From DATGMB01 sp035293845 (lineage in GTDB: Bacteria > Acidobacteriota > Terriglobia > Bryobacterales > Bryobacteraceae), in the NCBI GenBank assembly GCA_035293845.1, contig DATGMB010000175.1, positions 1 through 46,378 on the forward strand: a stretch of DNA of 46,378 nucleotides, written 5' to 3'. How positions within the stretch are numbered: the first letter of the stretch is position 1; each line of letters starts with the position of its first letter. The notes beneath the pieces are model-generated. The model was not told where the DNA came from. It saw nothing but the letters and a program-made list of their open reading frames with translations, and did no database searches. The translations under genes and the position numbers were made by a program. Shown piece by piece: positions 26,343 to 35,552 of this stretch.

Positions 26343-26359
26343 ATGATAGCGGCTATCAT
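26343..26359. promoter_or_regulatory. 17-base palindromic operator candidate
   Basis: ATGATAGC-G-GCTATCAT, perfect 8-base arms about one central base. It overlaps the -10 box of the TonB receptor promoter, so a bound protein would block RNA polymerase. Confidence 0.6.
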
Positions 26360-26383
26360 AGTGCCGAACCCGAGATAAGTCAA
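26355..26383 (-). promoter_or_regulatory. Sigma-70-type promoter of the second TonB receptor
   Basis: Read on the minus strand: TTGACT (26378-26383), a 17-base spacer, TATGAT (26355-26360). Both boxes are close to consensus with ideal spacing. Transcription would start near 26348, giving a leader of about 65 bases before the ATG at 26281. Confidence 0.75.
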
Positions 26384-26395
26384 CCGGTTTGCATC

Positions 26396-26408
26396 AAACG
26401 AATCGTTT
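26396..26408. promoter_or_regulatory. 13-base palindrome upstream of the promoter
   Basis: AAACGA-A-TCGTTT, perfect 6-base arms, 12 bases upstream of the -35 box. The shape resembles LacI-family operators with a central CG on each arm. Its sequence differs from the palindrome over the -10, so two different regulators may act here. Confidence 0.5.
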
Positions 26409-26474
26409 AGAAATGTTAAATGATCTGCGGCGCGGATGGGCGTGACTGGTCGGCCGATGTTTGTCCGCAACCTG

Positions 26475-27329
26475 CTACCGCCGGCGCAGAATCTGATGAT
26501 CCAGTGCCTGCGGCGTCGGGAAGGTGCGCGAGATGTGGTCCTGCCAGCCCAGCAGTTCCTCATCAACCAGCGACCAGAGCAGGCCCAGCAAGGTGACGAG
26601 GCTCAGGCTCGAACCCGCCAGCCGCAGCAGGCGGTGGCGGCGGTCCGGCGCAAAGCCCTCGAAGGTGAGCAGGTGCAGGCCGGCGAACTGCATGCCCGCC
26701 GTCTCTTTACCCGCCCAGCACCACATCAGCCCGTACAGCACTCCGAAGAGCGGCAGGACGGCGCCGAGCATCGCCAGGCTGACCCGGTTGAGGGCAAATT
26801 CGCCTCCGAACACGCGAAATGCGAGTAGAAAGAGCCCGTACGCGATCATTACCAGACTCCAGTCGAGGCCCGCGGCGACCATCCGGTGCAGCCGCGAGGC
26901 CACCGGGGCGTCGCAGTAAATGACCGCTTCCACCGTGGTCGCAAGAGTCCGCGGCTTCGGCGGCGCGGGAGGCAGAAAATCGAGCGTCCCCTGTTCTTCG
27001 ACCACGCGCGGCCTCGGCGCGCGCCGCGGCGCCGTACGGGTGGCCGTGGATCGCTGCCGCGGCTTCGGCTCGACCGGGGCGTAGGATTCGAACGGGATCA
27101 CGTTGGGCGCCGGGCGATCCTGAAACAGTGGGAACTGCACGGCCCTGGCCAGGCCTTTCCGCCGCGCCGGCGGCTCGGGCGGAGCGGCCGGCTGCAACTG
27201 CACGGCAAGCTGCCCTTCGGTGCGGTGCAACGTGAATTCGCCCGTCAGCGTGTCGTCCGGGCGCCGGCCGCACCTCCAGCATCGGTGCTCTCCGTCGCGG
27301 CTGCGCGAACCGCAAAATCCACAGGTCAT
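26475..27329 (-). CDS. RDD family membrane protein with N-terminal zinc ribbon
   Basis: A 284-residue protein. The first 20 residues form a zinc-ribbon pattern, C3-x2-C6 and C17-x2-C20. A long Pro/Arg-rich, probably disordered linker follows (about 45-130), then an RDD domain from about 140 (APVASRLHRMVAAGLDWSLV) with hydrophobic segments near 152-172, 182-202 and 235-255, ending with DHISRTFPTP. RDD proteins are inner-membrane proteins of mostly unknown role, some linked to transport. The cytoplasmic zinc ribbon suggests it binds nucleic acid or protein. It is divergent from lptD with 117 bases between the starts. Confidence 0.87.
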   Translation of the reverse strand: MTCGFCGSRSRDGEHRCWRCGRRPDDTLTGEFTLHRTEGQLAVQLQPAAPPEPPARRKGLARAVQFPLFQDRPAPNVIPFESYAPVEPKPRQRSTATRTAPRRAPRPRVVEEQGTLDFLPPAPPKPRTLATTVEAVIYCDAPVASRLHRMVAAGLDWSLVMIAYGLFLLAFRVFGGEFALNRVSLAMLGAVLPLFGVLYGLMWCWAGKETAGMQFAGLHLLTFEGFAPDRRHRLLRLAGSSLSLVTLLGLLWSLVDEELLGWQDHISRTFPTPQALDHQILRRR

Positions 27330-27446
27330 GGCTGGACAGTCTCCTCCGCTGGCGGCGCCTTCGTAACCTGAAGCTCCGGAATTGTGTTAACTTCCGTGAT
27401 TGAGGCGCGTACCCGAATCTCTTCCTCTCGCATTCTTACCATATGT

Positions 27447-29912
27447 ATGAGGCGTTGTCACGAAAAATCTTCCAGTATTAGGTGTATTTTTGCCCTTAGT
27501 GCGTTGGCGACGCTGATCTTAGCCGGTCCAGCCACCGCTCAGACCGCAAATTCCGCAACTCGAATTCCGCCGCCAGCCGTCCCGCCCGCCTCTCTGCCGC
27601 CGCGCAACTGGAACGTCGTCGGCACCGTGGAAAGCATCGGCCCCATCAAACGGGTGCACCATGAAGGCGGAAAGCAGGCGGAAATCGAAAGCTCCACCAT
27701 GCTGTTCCGCGCCGACGAGATCGAATACAACGAAGATACCGGCGACGTGAAAGCGGAAGGCAACGTCTACTACAAGAGCTTCATCAAGAACGAACAGCTC
27801 TGGTGCAGCCGCCTGGAGTACAACACCGACGAGGAGAAGGGCAAGTTCTGGGACGTCATCGGCGAAACCATGCCGCGCATCGTGGCGCGCCGCGGCGTCC
27901 TCACGGCCAACCAGCCGTTTCATTTCGAAGGCGCCTGGGCGGAGCGCATCGGCGAAAGATACGTCGTGCACAACGGCTGGGTCACCAATTGCAAAATGCC
28001 GGACCCCTGGTGGCGGCTCCGCGGCGCCCGCTTCGACATCATTCCGCAGGATCACGCGGTGACGCATCGAAGCTGGTTCCTGTTGAAGCGCATGCCCGTG
28101 TTTTATACGCCGTTCTTCTATCACTCGCTCGAACGGCATCCGCGGCACAGCGGTTTCCTGATTCCCAATTTCGCGCCGCACACCTGGCGCGGCCTCATGG
28201 TCGGCGTGGGCTATTACTGGGCGATCAATCGGGAATCCGACTTGGCCGTCCGGTTCTACGACTACACCACCCAAGCCTACGGCACCAACGTCGATTTCCG
28301 CGCCAAGCCGCGGGAAAACTCGGACTTCGGCGCCATCATCTACGGCGTGCAGGACAACGGCGCTCCGGGCGCCACCTCACCAGCGAACCGCTACAGCGGC
28401 CTGAACGTGTATTCCATCGGCCGTACGGAGCTGGGTGGAGGCTGGAGTGCCCGCGGCTACTTCAACTATCTCACCTCGTTCCGCTTCCGCCAGCAATGGT
28501 CGCAGTCCTACAACGACACCATCGGGTCCGAGATTCACTCCGTCGGCGCTCTGACCAAGAACTGGGACACCTTTACGTTCAACGCCGTGGCGGCGCGCAT
28601 CCAGAACTTCGTATCCACCGAGATTGCGGTCACGCAGCCGAACGGAGACGTCGACTTCCTCTCGAACGACGTCACCGTCCGCAAGCTGCCCGAGCTCGAT
28701 CTCGACGGCCGCGACCGCCAGTTCTGGCGGAATATTCCGCTGTGGTGGTCCTTCGATGCCTCGGCCGGCCTGCTCTCCCGCGCCGCGCCGATTTTCGACG
28801 CGAACAATAACCTCTTTTACCAATTCGAGACCAAGAACTTCACCGGCCGCACGAATGTGGCGCCGCACCTGACCAGCGCGCTGCACCTCGGCGACTTTCA
28901 CATCGTGCCCTCCATGGGATTCCAGGAGACCTTCTACGGCGAAACCCAGACGCAGACCCCGTCCACCCAGCCACTCCAATACCTCGTCCTGGGCGAGCCG
29001 ATCAACAAGGTCAACGGCGCGAATTTCCTGCGCGGCGCGCGCGAGCTCTCGGTCGATTTCATCTTCCCGGCCTTCGAGCGGGTGTTCGACAAGAAGACGA
29101 TATTCGGCGACAAGCTGAAGCACGTGATCGAGCCGCGCGCCACCTATCAGTGGGTCACCGGAATCGGCCAGGATTTCAACCGCGTCGTCCGCTTCGACGA
29201 GATGGATATCCTCTCCAACACCAACCAGCTCAACCTCTCGCTGACGAATCGCATCTACGCCAAGCGCGGCGATACGGTCCAGGAGATCTTCAGTTGGGAG
29301 CTGATGCAGGCGCGCTACTTCGACCCCACCTTCGGCGGCGCGCTCACTCCCGGCATCCGGAATCTCTTTGCCGGCACCGCGGACATTACCGCCTATGCGT
29401 TCCTCGTCGGGCCGCGCAGCTACTCGCCCATTGCGTCCATCATGCGGGCCACGCCGATCAGCGGCGTGAGCCTTCAGTGGCAGGCGGATATCGACCCTTA
29501 CTATAACCGGATCACCGATACGGACTTATCGCTCGATTACCGCTGGAGTCCCCGGTTCCATATCTCGGCCGGGCACGATGAAGTCCAGATCCCGTATACC
29601 GTATTTGTCAACTCGAACGGCGTAGTTGGCCTCGCGCGTCCTTCCGCCGACCAGTTTCGCGGCCGCTTCGATTTTGGCGATGCCAACCGCCGCGGCTGGA
29701 ACGCTGGCATCCAAAGCGTGTACGACTACCGCCGGGCCCTGGTCCTGTACACCACCGCGCAGGTGACTTACAACACCGATTGCTGCGGCCTCAGCGTCGA
29801 GTACCGCCGGTACAACGCCGGCATCCGCGATCAGACCTCGCTGACCTTCGCATTCACCATCGCCAACCTGGGAACCTTCGGCACGCTGCGCAAACAGGAC
29901 CGCCTCTTCTGA
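27447..29912 (+). CDS. lptD: LPS-assembly protein LptD
   Basis: An 821-residue outer-membrane protein that inserts lipopolysaccharide into the outer leaflet. It has an N-terminal signal region ending near GPATAQT, an OstA-like periplasmic jelly-roll (about 60-190: STMLFRADEIEYNEDTGDVK, AEGNVYY) and a long barrel with RMPVFYTPFFYHSLERHPRH and GFLIPNF, conserved in LptD. It is longer than some relatives because of the barrel loops. The start is not certain: ATG 27447 gives the better signal peptide, while a GTG at 27384 would add 21 residues. Scarce Cys pairs mean the disulfide pattern of E. coli LptD is not evident. The presence of waaF and waaC in the same window agrees with an LPS-bearing outer membrane. 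Confidence 0.93.
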   Translation: MRRCHEKSSSIRCIFALSALATLILAGPATAQTANSATRIPPPAVPPASLPPRNWNVVGTVESIGPIKRVHHEGGKQAEIESSTMLFRADEIEYNEDTGDVKAEGNVYYKSFIKNEQLWCSRLEYNTDEEKGKFWDVIGETMPRIVARRGVLTANQPFHFEGAWAERIGERYVVHNGWVTNCKMPDPWWRLRGARFDIIPQDHAVTHRSWFLLKRMPVFYTPFFYHSLERHPRHSGFLIPNFAPHTWRGLMVGVGYYWAINRESDLAVRFYDYTTQAYGTNVDFRAKPRENSDFGAIIYGVQDNGAPGATSPANRYSGLNVYSIGRTELGGGWSARGYFNYLTSFRFRQQWSQSYNDTIGSEIHSVGALTKNWDTFTFNAVAARIQNFVSTEIAVTQPNGDVDFLSNDVTVRKLPELDLDGRDRQFWRNIPLWWSFDASAGLLSRAAPIFDANNNLFYQFETKNFTGRTNVAPHLTSALHLGDFHIVPSMGFQETFYGETQTQTPSTQPLQYLVLGEPINKVNGANFLRGARELSVDFIFPAFERVFDKKTIFGDKLKHVIEPRATYQWVTGIGQDFNRVVRFDEMDILSNTNQLNLSLTNRIYAKRGDTVQEIFSWELMQARYFDPTFGGALTPGIRNLFAGTADITAYAFLVGPRSYSPIASIMRATPISGVSLQWQADIDPYYNRITDTDLSLDYRWSPRFHISAGHDEVQIPYTVFVNSNGVVGLARPSADQFRGRFDFGDANRRGWNAGIQSVYDYRRALVLYTTAQVTYNTDCCGLSVEYRRYNAGIRDQTSLTFAFTIANLGTFGTLRKQDRLF

Positions 29913-29953
29913 CCGGCAGCGCCCGATGGCATCCGGCATGCATCCTATAGATC

Positions 29954-30574
29954 ATGCCGAACCCTACAATTATGCCCGATGCGGGATCGCCCGCCGCGAT
30001 CCCCGGCTACGACTACGGCCGTCCCGAAGCGGCGCACTCGCCTCTTACGATGGAGGAACTGCGGCAGATCGAGTCCACCGTGGGCTGGACCGACGAGGAC
30101 GCCGCCATTCTCCAGCGCCACGCGGAGTTCTTCCGCGCCAATGCGGAACGCATGGTCGATGCCTGGCGCGCCCTGATCGCCGCCCGGCCGCACCTGGCGG
30201 CCTGGTTCGTCGGGCCGGATGGAAAACGCGATGACGAGTACGCCGCGAAGGTGAAGAAGCGGTTTGTGCAGTGGGTGGTGGACGCCGCCGTGCGTCCGCA
30301 CGACCGCGCGTGGCTGGATTACCAGGAGGAGATCGGCCTCCGCCACACTCCCGCCAGGAAAAATCTCACCGACCACGCGCAGACGCCCGCCCTGGTGCCG
30401 CTCCGTTACCTGATCGCGTTCGGCACGCACATGGCTATCGAAACGCGGCGGTTCTTCGTCGAGGCCGGCATCCGCGAGCCTGAGCTGCGGAAACTCGAAG
30501 ATGCCTGGGCGAAGGCCATTCAATTGCACATTACCCTGTGGAGCCGGCCCTATACCAAAGAGGGACTCTGGTAG
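29954..30574 (+). CDS. Protoglobin-domain protein
   Basis: A 206-residue single-domain heme protein of the protoglobin/globin-sensor family. The core fits the family from about residue 32 (LTMEELRQIESTVGWTDED). The stretch AWLDYQEEIGLRH places the proximal heme ligand at H131, as in methanogen protoglobin. No kinase, cyclase or methyl-accepting domain follows, so it is a free globin that may bind O2, CO or NO. It is followed 25 bases later by a small NTF2-like gene on the same strand, perhaps in one transcript. The CCTATAGAT string just before the ATG is a weak promoter candidate. Confidence 0.92.
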   Translation: MPNPTIMPDAGSPAAIPGYDYGRPEAAHSPLTMEELRQIESTVGWTDEDAAILQRHAEFFRANAERMVDAWRALIAARPHLAAWFVGPDGKRDDEYAAKVKKRFVQWVVDAAVRPHDRAWLDYQEEIGLRHTPARKNLTDHAQTPALVPLRYLIAFGTHMAIETRRFFVEAGIREPELRKLEDAWAKAIQLHITLWSRPYTKEGLW

Positions 30575-30599
30575 GCGCCGGCCCAATCGGAGCACCGAT

Positions 30600-31052
30600 A
30601 TGGCAGTTCAGCAATTGCAGCCTCATGCCCTCGCTGGCCAGGAGCTGGCGAACGAAGATATCGAACGAATCTATATGCAATGGGACGATGCGCTGTCCCG
30701 GAACGACCCGGACGCGCTGCTCGCGCTCTACGCGCCGGATGCCGTCTTGGAGAGCCCCTTAGTCTCGCATCTCCTCGAAAGGGACGAAGGCATTTGCCGC
30801 GGCCATGAAGAGTTGCGCAAGCTGTTCGAGATTCTCGCCGCGCGCAAGCCGGAGGTCCGCAAGTATCACCGCGCCGGCTACTTCACGGACGGCCACACGG
30901 TCATCTGGGAGTACCCGCGCAGTGGACCTGAAGGCGATCAGATGGATTTCGTGGAGGTCATGGAGATTGCAGGGGGCCTGATCCAAAAGCATCGGGTCTA
31001 CTGGGGCTGGTTCGGCGTCAACGTGCTGAAGCAGGACCGGTATCGCCGGTGA
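30600..31052 (+). CDS. NTF2-like (SnoaL-type) domain protein
   Basis: A 150-residue cytosolic protein with one alpha+beta cone fold: helix ANEDIERIYMQWDDALSRND, the hallmark LLALYAPDAVLESP, then strands with KYHRAGYFTDGHTVIWEYPR and a final VYWGWFGVNVLK. No signal peptide. Proteins of this fold are enzymes or ligand-binding proteins, and the sequence does not say which. It is probably cotranscribed with the protoglobin gene upstream. Start ATG 30600 is chosen because the N-terminal helix begins shortly after; the frame is open about 100 bases further upstream. Confidence 0.85.
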   Translation: MAVQQLQPHALAGQELANEDIERIYMQWDDALSRNDPDALLALYAPDAVLESPLVSHLLERDEGICRGHEELRKLFEILAARKPEVRKYHRAGYFTDGHTVIWEYPRSGPEGDQMDFVEVMEIAGGLIQKHRVYWGWFGVNVLKQDRYRR

Positions 31053-31080
31053 GCCCGCGTCCAGCGTGCCCGCGGCCGTT

Positions 31081-31089
31081 TGCTAGAAT
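31081..31089 (+). promoter_or_regulatory. Extended -10 promoter element of the FHS permease
   Basis: TGC-TAGAAT ends 11 bases before the ATG at 31101, giving a leader of only about five bases. It is identical to the element before the NCS1 permease. No good -35. Confidence 0.45.
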
Positions 31090-31100
31090 CGTCAGCACCG

Positions 31101-32492
31101 ATGAGCACGCGAAAGCAGGGCCTTTTCATTCTGCCGGATGGCCAAAACCTGACCTTCACCTTCATCCTGGTCAGTTCGCTCTTTTTCCTCTGGGCGCTAT
31201 GCAACGGCATGATCGACGTCATGGACCGGCATTTTCAGGAGGAGCTGAACCTCTCCAAGGCGCAATCCGCCTGGGTGCAGTTCGCGCATTACCTCGGCTA
31301 TTTCCTGATGTCCATGCCGGCCGGCTGGCTGGCCACGCGCCTCGGCTATAAGCGCGGCATCATCACGGGACTCCTGATCGTGGCCGTGGGCGGCTTCTGG
31401 TTTCTGCCCGCTACGCACATCAGCGCTCTGGCGCGCGCGGGCGCCGTCACGCCAGGGACCGCCTTCCTCGGATTCCTGGCCGGCGTCTGCGTCATCGCCA
31501 CCGGCCTCACGTTTCTTGAAACCATCGCCAACCCGTACACCACCGTGCTCGGCGACCCGCGCTACGCCGCCACGCGCATCAACCTCGCGCAATCCTGCAA
31601 CGGTCTCGGCTGGATCTTCGGACCGCCGCTCGGCGGCATTTTCTTCTATTCCAAGGACGCGATGGGCCGCAGCACGGGCAGCCAGACGCTTTACATCCCC
31701 TACCTCGGCCTCGCCATCGGCGCGCTCGTGATCGCGACCATCTTCGCCTTCGCCCGCGTCCCGGATATCAAGACCGAGGACACCTATCACCTCGACGACA
31801 ACGGCGCGCCCGGCGCATCCCACTCCATCTGGTCGCACCCGCATTTCGTGCTGGCGGTGGCGGCGCAATTCTTCTACGTCGCCGCGCAGGCCGGTATCTT
31901 CAGCTTCTTCATTAACTACATGACCGCGGAAGTGCCGCCGCTGCCGGCCTCGTGGACGTCCATCGGCTGGCTGGGCGGCTGGTTCGAGACCGCCAAGACC
32001 GGCGCCGTGGCCCTCAGCGACAAGGGCGCGGCGAACCTGGCGTCCGTAGCCTTCGGCTGCTTCCTCCTGGGGCGCATCACCGGCTCCGCGCTGCTGCGCA
32101 AGGCGTCGGCGCACAAGGTGCTCGGCCTTTACGGCCTGATGAACGTGATCGCAACGGTGCTGGTCTTTCTGAAGCTGGGCTGGCTCTCGGTGGCCTGCGT
32201 GTTCGCCAGCTATTTCTTCATGTCGATCATGTTCCCCACGATCTTCGCCCTCGGCATCTACGGCCTGGGCGCGCGCGCCAAGAAGGCCTCGGCGTTCATC
32301 GTGATGGCGATCATGGGCGGCGCCGTGCTGCCCAAGCTGATGGGCTATGTGGCGGACAAGTTCGACATGTCGCGCGGCTTCATCGTCCCCGCCGTCTGCT
32401 TCGTCTTCGTCGCGTTCTACGGTTTCAACTGGCCGAAGTTCAGCAAGGCGGATTCGCTGGTGCAGAGCGGGAAAATCGCTGTGGGGCATTAA
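31101..32492 (+). CDS. MFS sugar permease, FHS (FucP-like) family
   Basis: A 463-residue inner-membrane sugar:proton symporter with about 12 helices. The N-terminus FFLWALCNGMIDVMDRHFQ and the FLETIANPYTTVLGD motif are those of the fucose/glucose/galactose permease (FHS) family, as is NLAQSCNGLGWIFGPPLGG. It is somewhat long because of a loop between helices 6 and 7. Fucose, glucose, galactose or another hexose could be carried. Its stop overlaps by two bases the end of a decayed minus-strand gene. Starts upstream of ATG 31101 would overlap the promoter element. Confidence 0.92.
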   Translation: MSTRKQGLFILPDGQNLTFTFILVSSLFFLWALCNGMIDVMDRHFQEELNLSKAQSAWVQFAHYLGYFLMSMPAGWLATRLGYKRGIITGLLIVAVGGFWFLPATHISALARAGAVTPGTAFLGFLAGVCVIATGLTFLETIANPYTTVLGDPRYAATRINLAQSCNGLGWIFGPPLGGIFFYSKDAMGRSTGSQTLYIPYLGLAIGALVIATIFAFARVPDIKTEDTYHLDDNGAPGASHSIWSHPHFVLAVAAQFFYVAAQAGIFSFFINYMTAEVPPLPASWTSIGWLGGWFETAKTGAVALSDKGAANLASVAFGCFLLGRITGSALLRKASAHKVLGLYGLMNVIATVLVFLKLGWLSVACVFASYFFMSIMFPTIFALGIYGLGARAKKASAFIVMAIMGGAVLPKLMGYVADKFDMSRGFIVPAVCFVFVAFYGFNWPKFSKADSLVQSGKIAVGH

Positions 32493-32694
32493 CGGCGCGC
32501 CAGCCCCGCATCCCCGAGCGCCAGAGCGGCCAACCCCGTCAACACGAACGAGCCGGGCTCGGGAACGGCGCTTCCGATGTTGCCGGCGTGGATCGGCGCG
32601 CGTTCAACGTACCCGGCCAGTGGATCACGCTGGCTTCCGCCTGATCCGCCGTCACAAAAGCGGCCCCCGCGCCCACTGCCGAAAGCGTCTCCCC
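32489..32694 (-). pseudogene. PEP-CTERM surface protein remnant (middle deleted)
   Basis: Only the two ends of a member of the family at 36091-38530 remain. On the minus strand TLSAVGAGAAFVTADQAEAS (from 32688), the end of the signal peptide, is followed within about 12 codons, and in a different frame, by APIHAGNIGSAVPEPGSF and LTGLAALALG, the C-terminal sorting signal. Compared with the intact copies about 150 codons are missing between, and the first 10 or so codons are lost where the neighbouring gene's stop codon (32695-32697) lies. It is plainly non-functional. Confidence 0.8.
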
Positions 32695-35519
32695 TTATGC
32701 GGAATGGATCACCTCGGGCTCGGCGCCCCGCTGACGGCGCAGCGCGGGATCGACGGCCGCGGCAGCGGCAGCCGCATCGAACGGCTCTCCCAGAAAATTG
32801 ACCAGCCGCGCGGCTGTGGCCGCCGGATCTTCGAGCGCGGCATCGTAACCGATTGTGATCGCCTGCACGCCCGGCGTCCGCCGCAGCCAGCGCTGCACCT
32901 CGACCAACTGCCGGGTGTAAACCCGCTCGAGCGCGGCATCCGTCAGCCCGGCGCCGGTGCGTCCCAGCCGCTCCAGCATGGCATGCTGGGAGGCCACCAC
33001 CGCCTTCAGATCGCGCTGCATAAAGACCACCCGGTATTGCTCTCCCGCCGGCAGGTACGGTAACAGGGGCGCCACAATCTTGACAACCTTGCCGCGCGCT
33101 TCGGGCAGCCATGAGGTATCGCGATGGAGCTGCCCCGCCCGCTCGTGCTCGAAGTACCCGCGGGGGTTGTCCTCGTCCGGGATGCGCTGCCCGTCCGTAT
33201 ACGGCGGAACGCCGGCGGCGGCGAGCATCTGCATCATCATGGACGTGCCGCTGCGAGGCAGGCCGGTCACGATCGTGATCGTGCGCCCGCGGTCCTCCGG
33301 CTGCTCGCCTTCCCAGCGTTCGAGAGCCGGCAGGCCGGGCCCGGCGCCCGGGGCGCCCGGCGCCTCTTCCGGCTCGGCCGACCGGCGTGCCGCACGCTTC
33401 TTGCGCAGGATCTGGGACTTCGCGATGTGCAGGCTGGCCTCGCCCCACCGCGCCCGATCCTTCCGCAGAATGCGGCCCAGCAGCGCATGCGCTTCCGGCG
33501 ATTCCGGCATCTGCGCCAATGCAACCCGGGCCGATTCTTCCGCGCGCGCGATTCGCCGAGCTGAAAGAGCGATCGCGCCAGCAGCAGATGCAGGTCCGGC
33601 TGGAAGTAGACGCGCAGCAGGGATTCGGCCGCGCACGCAATCGCTTCGTCGTGCCGCGATTCCGCCTGGTGGATGCGCGCCTCGATGGCCATCGCCCGGA
33701 AGTCGTCCGGGTCTGCGCGGCGCGCCCGCCGGATATAGGTAAGCGCCCGCTCGAACTGGCCGATTGCGGCGAACCCCTCCGCCAGGAACAGCCCCGCCCC
33801 GGCATTGCGGCGCGCTGCGGAGGCGAACTGCTCGAGCGCCGCGGCGGCGTTCTTCCGCCCCGCGCCGCGCGGCGCCTGCAGCGCCAGCCGGCACCGCATC
33901 ATGAGGCGCTCGGGTACCCATCCGGCGGCCTTCTCCGCCAGTTCCCGCATACGGAACTGGCGGCGGCGCGCCGCCGGATCGTCCTCACTCTTCTCCTGAT
34001 CGTTCTGCTTTTCCTTCGCCTCGGCCGCCAGCTTCTTCAGCTCCTCCTGCGCGCGCGGCACGAACGAGGCGCAGGCACGGTCGAAGCGGTCCAGCACGGC
34101 CCGCGCCGCCCGGCGGTCGCCCTGGCGCAGGCGGCACTGGAACAGCTCGCGATAGAAGCGCCCGTCTTCCGGATCGCCTTCCAGAAGCTTCTCCAGGATC
34201 GCTGCGGCCTCCGAGGGATGGCCACCATCGAGCCAGGCGCGCGCCACGTTGTACTGGTTCTCCGCCAGACACTGCCGGACCGTCTCCGCGGCATTCTCTC
34301 CGGGCGGTGCAATGTACCCCAGCGCCACCAGTTGCTTGAGCGGTTCCACGGAATCCGCGCCGTCATAGGCGCGGCCGGCCGCGTGCCGTCCGTCGCGCCC
34401 CGGCACTTCGTCCCAGCTCGGGATGCGCGGCGCCACCTCCGGCCGGTCGAACGCCCCGGCCAGGACTTTGCCGTCCATGTCCTCGCCGGCGGGCAATCCG
34501 AACACGTGCAGCACCGTGGGGGTGATATCGAGAATGCTCGCGCCGTGCACTTTCCCGCCCGGCGGAACGCCGGGCGCGCGCAGGGCGAAGATGCCGAAAT
34601 GGCGATGTTCCACCGCCGGCCCCGCGGCTTCGGCAGGAATGTAATCCGGCAGCAGGCGGTCGGAGTGGAATCCGTGGTCGCTCACCACCATGACGCTCGT
34701 CTCCGGACCCGCCAGCGCCAGCAGCCGCCCGAGCATCACGTCGTGGTAGCGGTAGGCGTTGCGCACCACCTCGCTGTACCACGCCGGGTCGGAGCCGTCG
34801 CGCTCGCGCGCCTTTCCCGCGTGATACCGCATGAACCGGTGCGAAAAGTGGTCGATTCCGACGTAATAAACCGCCGCCACGTCCCAGATTTCCTGCTCGA
34901 TCAGCTCGGTCGCGGCATTATGGATGCTCATCGTCTCGGCGATCACGCACGCCAGGTCGAACAGGCTCCGATCGCGCTCCTGATCGACCTCCGCCATGCG
35001 CGGCACGAACATCCGCAGGATCTCGCCCGTGATCTCGGTCGGGTGGACGCGCAGATCGGCGAGCCGCTCCTGCCACGCCGCGGGCCAGACCGTCTCCGGC
35101 GGCGCGGGCTGCTCCGGGTTCGAATGGCGCTCCGGCGGAAACTGATTCGACACCATCACGCCGTCGATCGGCTCGGCCGGATGGGACGGCCACCAGCCCA
35201 CCACGAGGCACCGTTTTCCGTTCTGATTGAGGATGTTCCAGAAGGCCTTGGTCTTCCGGCCGAGATTGGTGATCGGCCGGACGCCGAGGCCATCCGGTGT
35301 CGGCTCCGTGAAGCCGTGGATGCCGTGCCGGAACGGCCGTTTGCCGGTGGCGATCGAGGTCCAGAGCGTGGGGCTGAGGGCCGGGTAGAGCGTCGCGATA
35401 TTACCGCGGACGCCGCCCGAGATCACCGATGCCAGGTGCGGCATTTCGCCCGCCGCGAGCAGCGGATCGATGATCTTCTAATCGGCGGCATCCCATCCAA
35501 CCAGGAGAAGACGGGGCAT
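32695..35519 (-). pseudogene. Alkaline-phosphatase-type / TPR / sulfotransferase fusion, interrupted
   Basis: The original protein would have been about 940 residues. Its N-terminal half is a type I phosphodiesterase/alkaline phosphatase fold: MPRLLLVGWDAAD at the start, nucleophile loop LSPTLWTSIATGK, GIDHFSHRF, VVSDHGFHSD and HRHFGIFALRAPG, all metal ligands kept. A TPR region follows (about 400-650), then a sulfotransferase domain with the PAPS-binding GLPRSGTSMMMQML. Two lesions break it. Codon 14 is TAG (35478-35480) where relatives have Trp (WDAADWK). And a (CG)5 tract at 33541-33550 shifts the frame between TPR and sulfotransferase; (CG)4 would restore it. Starting after the stop, at ATG 35444, would lose the first metal-binding Asp. 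Open pieces are 33267-35444 and 32695-33921. Confidence 0.82.
33541..33550. repeat. (CG)5 dinucleotide tract at a frame break
   Basis: Five CG units. Removing one unit joins the TPR and sulfotransferase frames exactly (GESRA then EESARVAL). This is the site of the frameshift described for 32695-35519. Confidence 0.75.
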
Positions 35520-35552
35520 AGGGAACCTGAGGACCTTGAAATCGTTTTCTGT

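Noticed and set aside
35478..35480. Amber codon as a recoded (pyrrolysine or suppressed) position
   Set aside because: Relatives have Trp here and nothing in the window suggests recoding. A simple TGG to TAG change together with a separate frameshift fits decay better.
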